Of a stretch of 6,395 nt of DNA, positions 6,344 through 6,395 are shown piece by piece. The DNA is taken from contig JAGGSL010000141.1 in the NCBI GenBank assembly GCA_021159125.1, positions 1 through 6,395 on the forward strand. Reading direction: 5' to 3'. The DNA is from Thermoplasmata archaeon (GTDB lineage Archaea > Thermoplasmatota > E2 > UBA202 > DSCA01). The position numbers and the translations under genes were made by a program. The notes beneath the pieces are model-generated. The model was not told the origin of the DNA. It saw only the letters and a program-made list of their open reading frames with translations, and searched no databases. Within the stretch, counting starts at the first letter, position 1, and every line of letters begins with the position of its first letter.

Positions 6344-6366
6344 AGGAGACACCTACGGTTTCTCCT
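6344..6366. other. Imperfect hairpin in the right-edge intergenic region
   Basis: AGGAGA (6344-6349) pairs with TCTCCT (6361-6366). After one mismatch, ACC (6351-6353) pairs with GGT (6357-6359) around the loop TAC. Read leftward, this stem is followed about 15 bases later by a T-rich tract, so it may belong to the same termination region as the neighbouring hairpin. It could also be part of a structured RNA cut by the window edge. I see no convincing gene in 6301-6395. Confidence 0.35.
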
Positions 6367-6395
6367 TCTATCCTCTTCCCTTAAGTTATTTCTTT

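Noticed and set aside
6273..6393. Frame open from the right edge on the - strand, about 40 codons
   Set aside because: It reads through both hairpins and the TATA box and has low-complexity Phe/Lys runs, so it looks like chance rather than a gene tail.

Overview
The window looks like part of an archaeal chromosome, most likely from the Thermoplasmatota (the wider Thermoplasma lineage); Archaeoglobi are the main alternative. Signs of archaea are archaeal-type S12 and S7, an EF-2 carrying the diphthamide-site histidine, GGTGA ribosome binding sites and TATA-box promoters. The Thermoplasmatota lean rests mainly on a class II HMG-CoA reductase, which is uncommon in archaea but known in Thermoplasmatales and Archaeoglobus. 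That assignment is inference, not proof.

Bases 57-3301 hold the translation (str) operon on the + strand: rpsL (uS12), rpsG (uS7) and fusA (aEF-2). The genes are 4 nt apart, and each downstream gene has a GGTGA ribosome binding site at or across the end of the gene before it. The EF-1alpha gene that often follows fusA in archaea is absent. Instead there is a small protein with two membrane segments and a charged coiled-coil tail (3310-3639), then a separately promoted two-segment membrane protein resembling DUF5654 (3702-3956, TTG start).

Bases 3957-4226 are the most unusual part. After a T-rich probable terminator there is a promoter and the first ~50 codons of an FAD-dependent oxidoreductase, most like the geranylgeranyl reductase family. 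It is broken by a frameshift and cut off after the CGE motif, so it appears to be a decayed gene. A polytopic membrane protein with two similar halves follows (GTG 4227 to 5012), apparently from its own TATA box as a leaderless message.

Bases 5014-6261, on the - strand, encode a complete class II HMG-CoA reductase, the mevalonate-forming step of isoprenoid lipid synthesis. It converges on the membrane gene with a single base between the stop codons. Its TATA box lies at 6281-6294, suggesting another leaderless transcript. Bases 6301-6395 hold two hairpins and T/A-rich tracts but no convincing gene; they probably form the terminator region of a gene beyond the right edge.

Functionally the window joins translation genes to lipid precursor synthesis, with small membrane proteins between. 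I see no mobile element, CRISPR array, tRNA or rRNA, and no strong evidence for a new multi-gene system.
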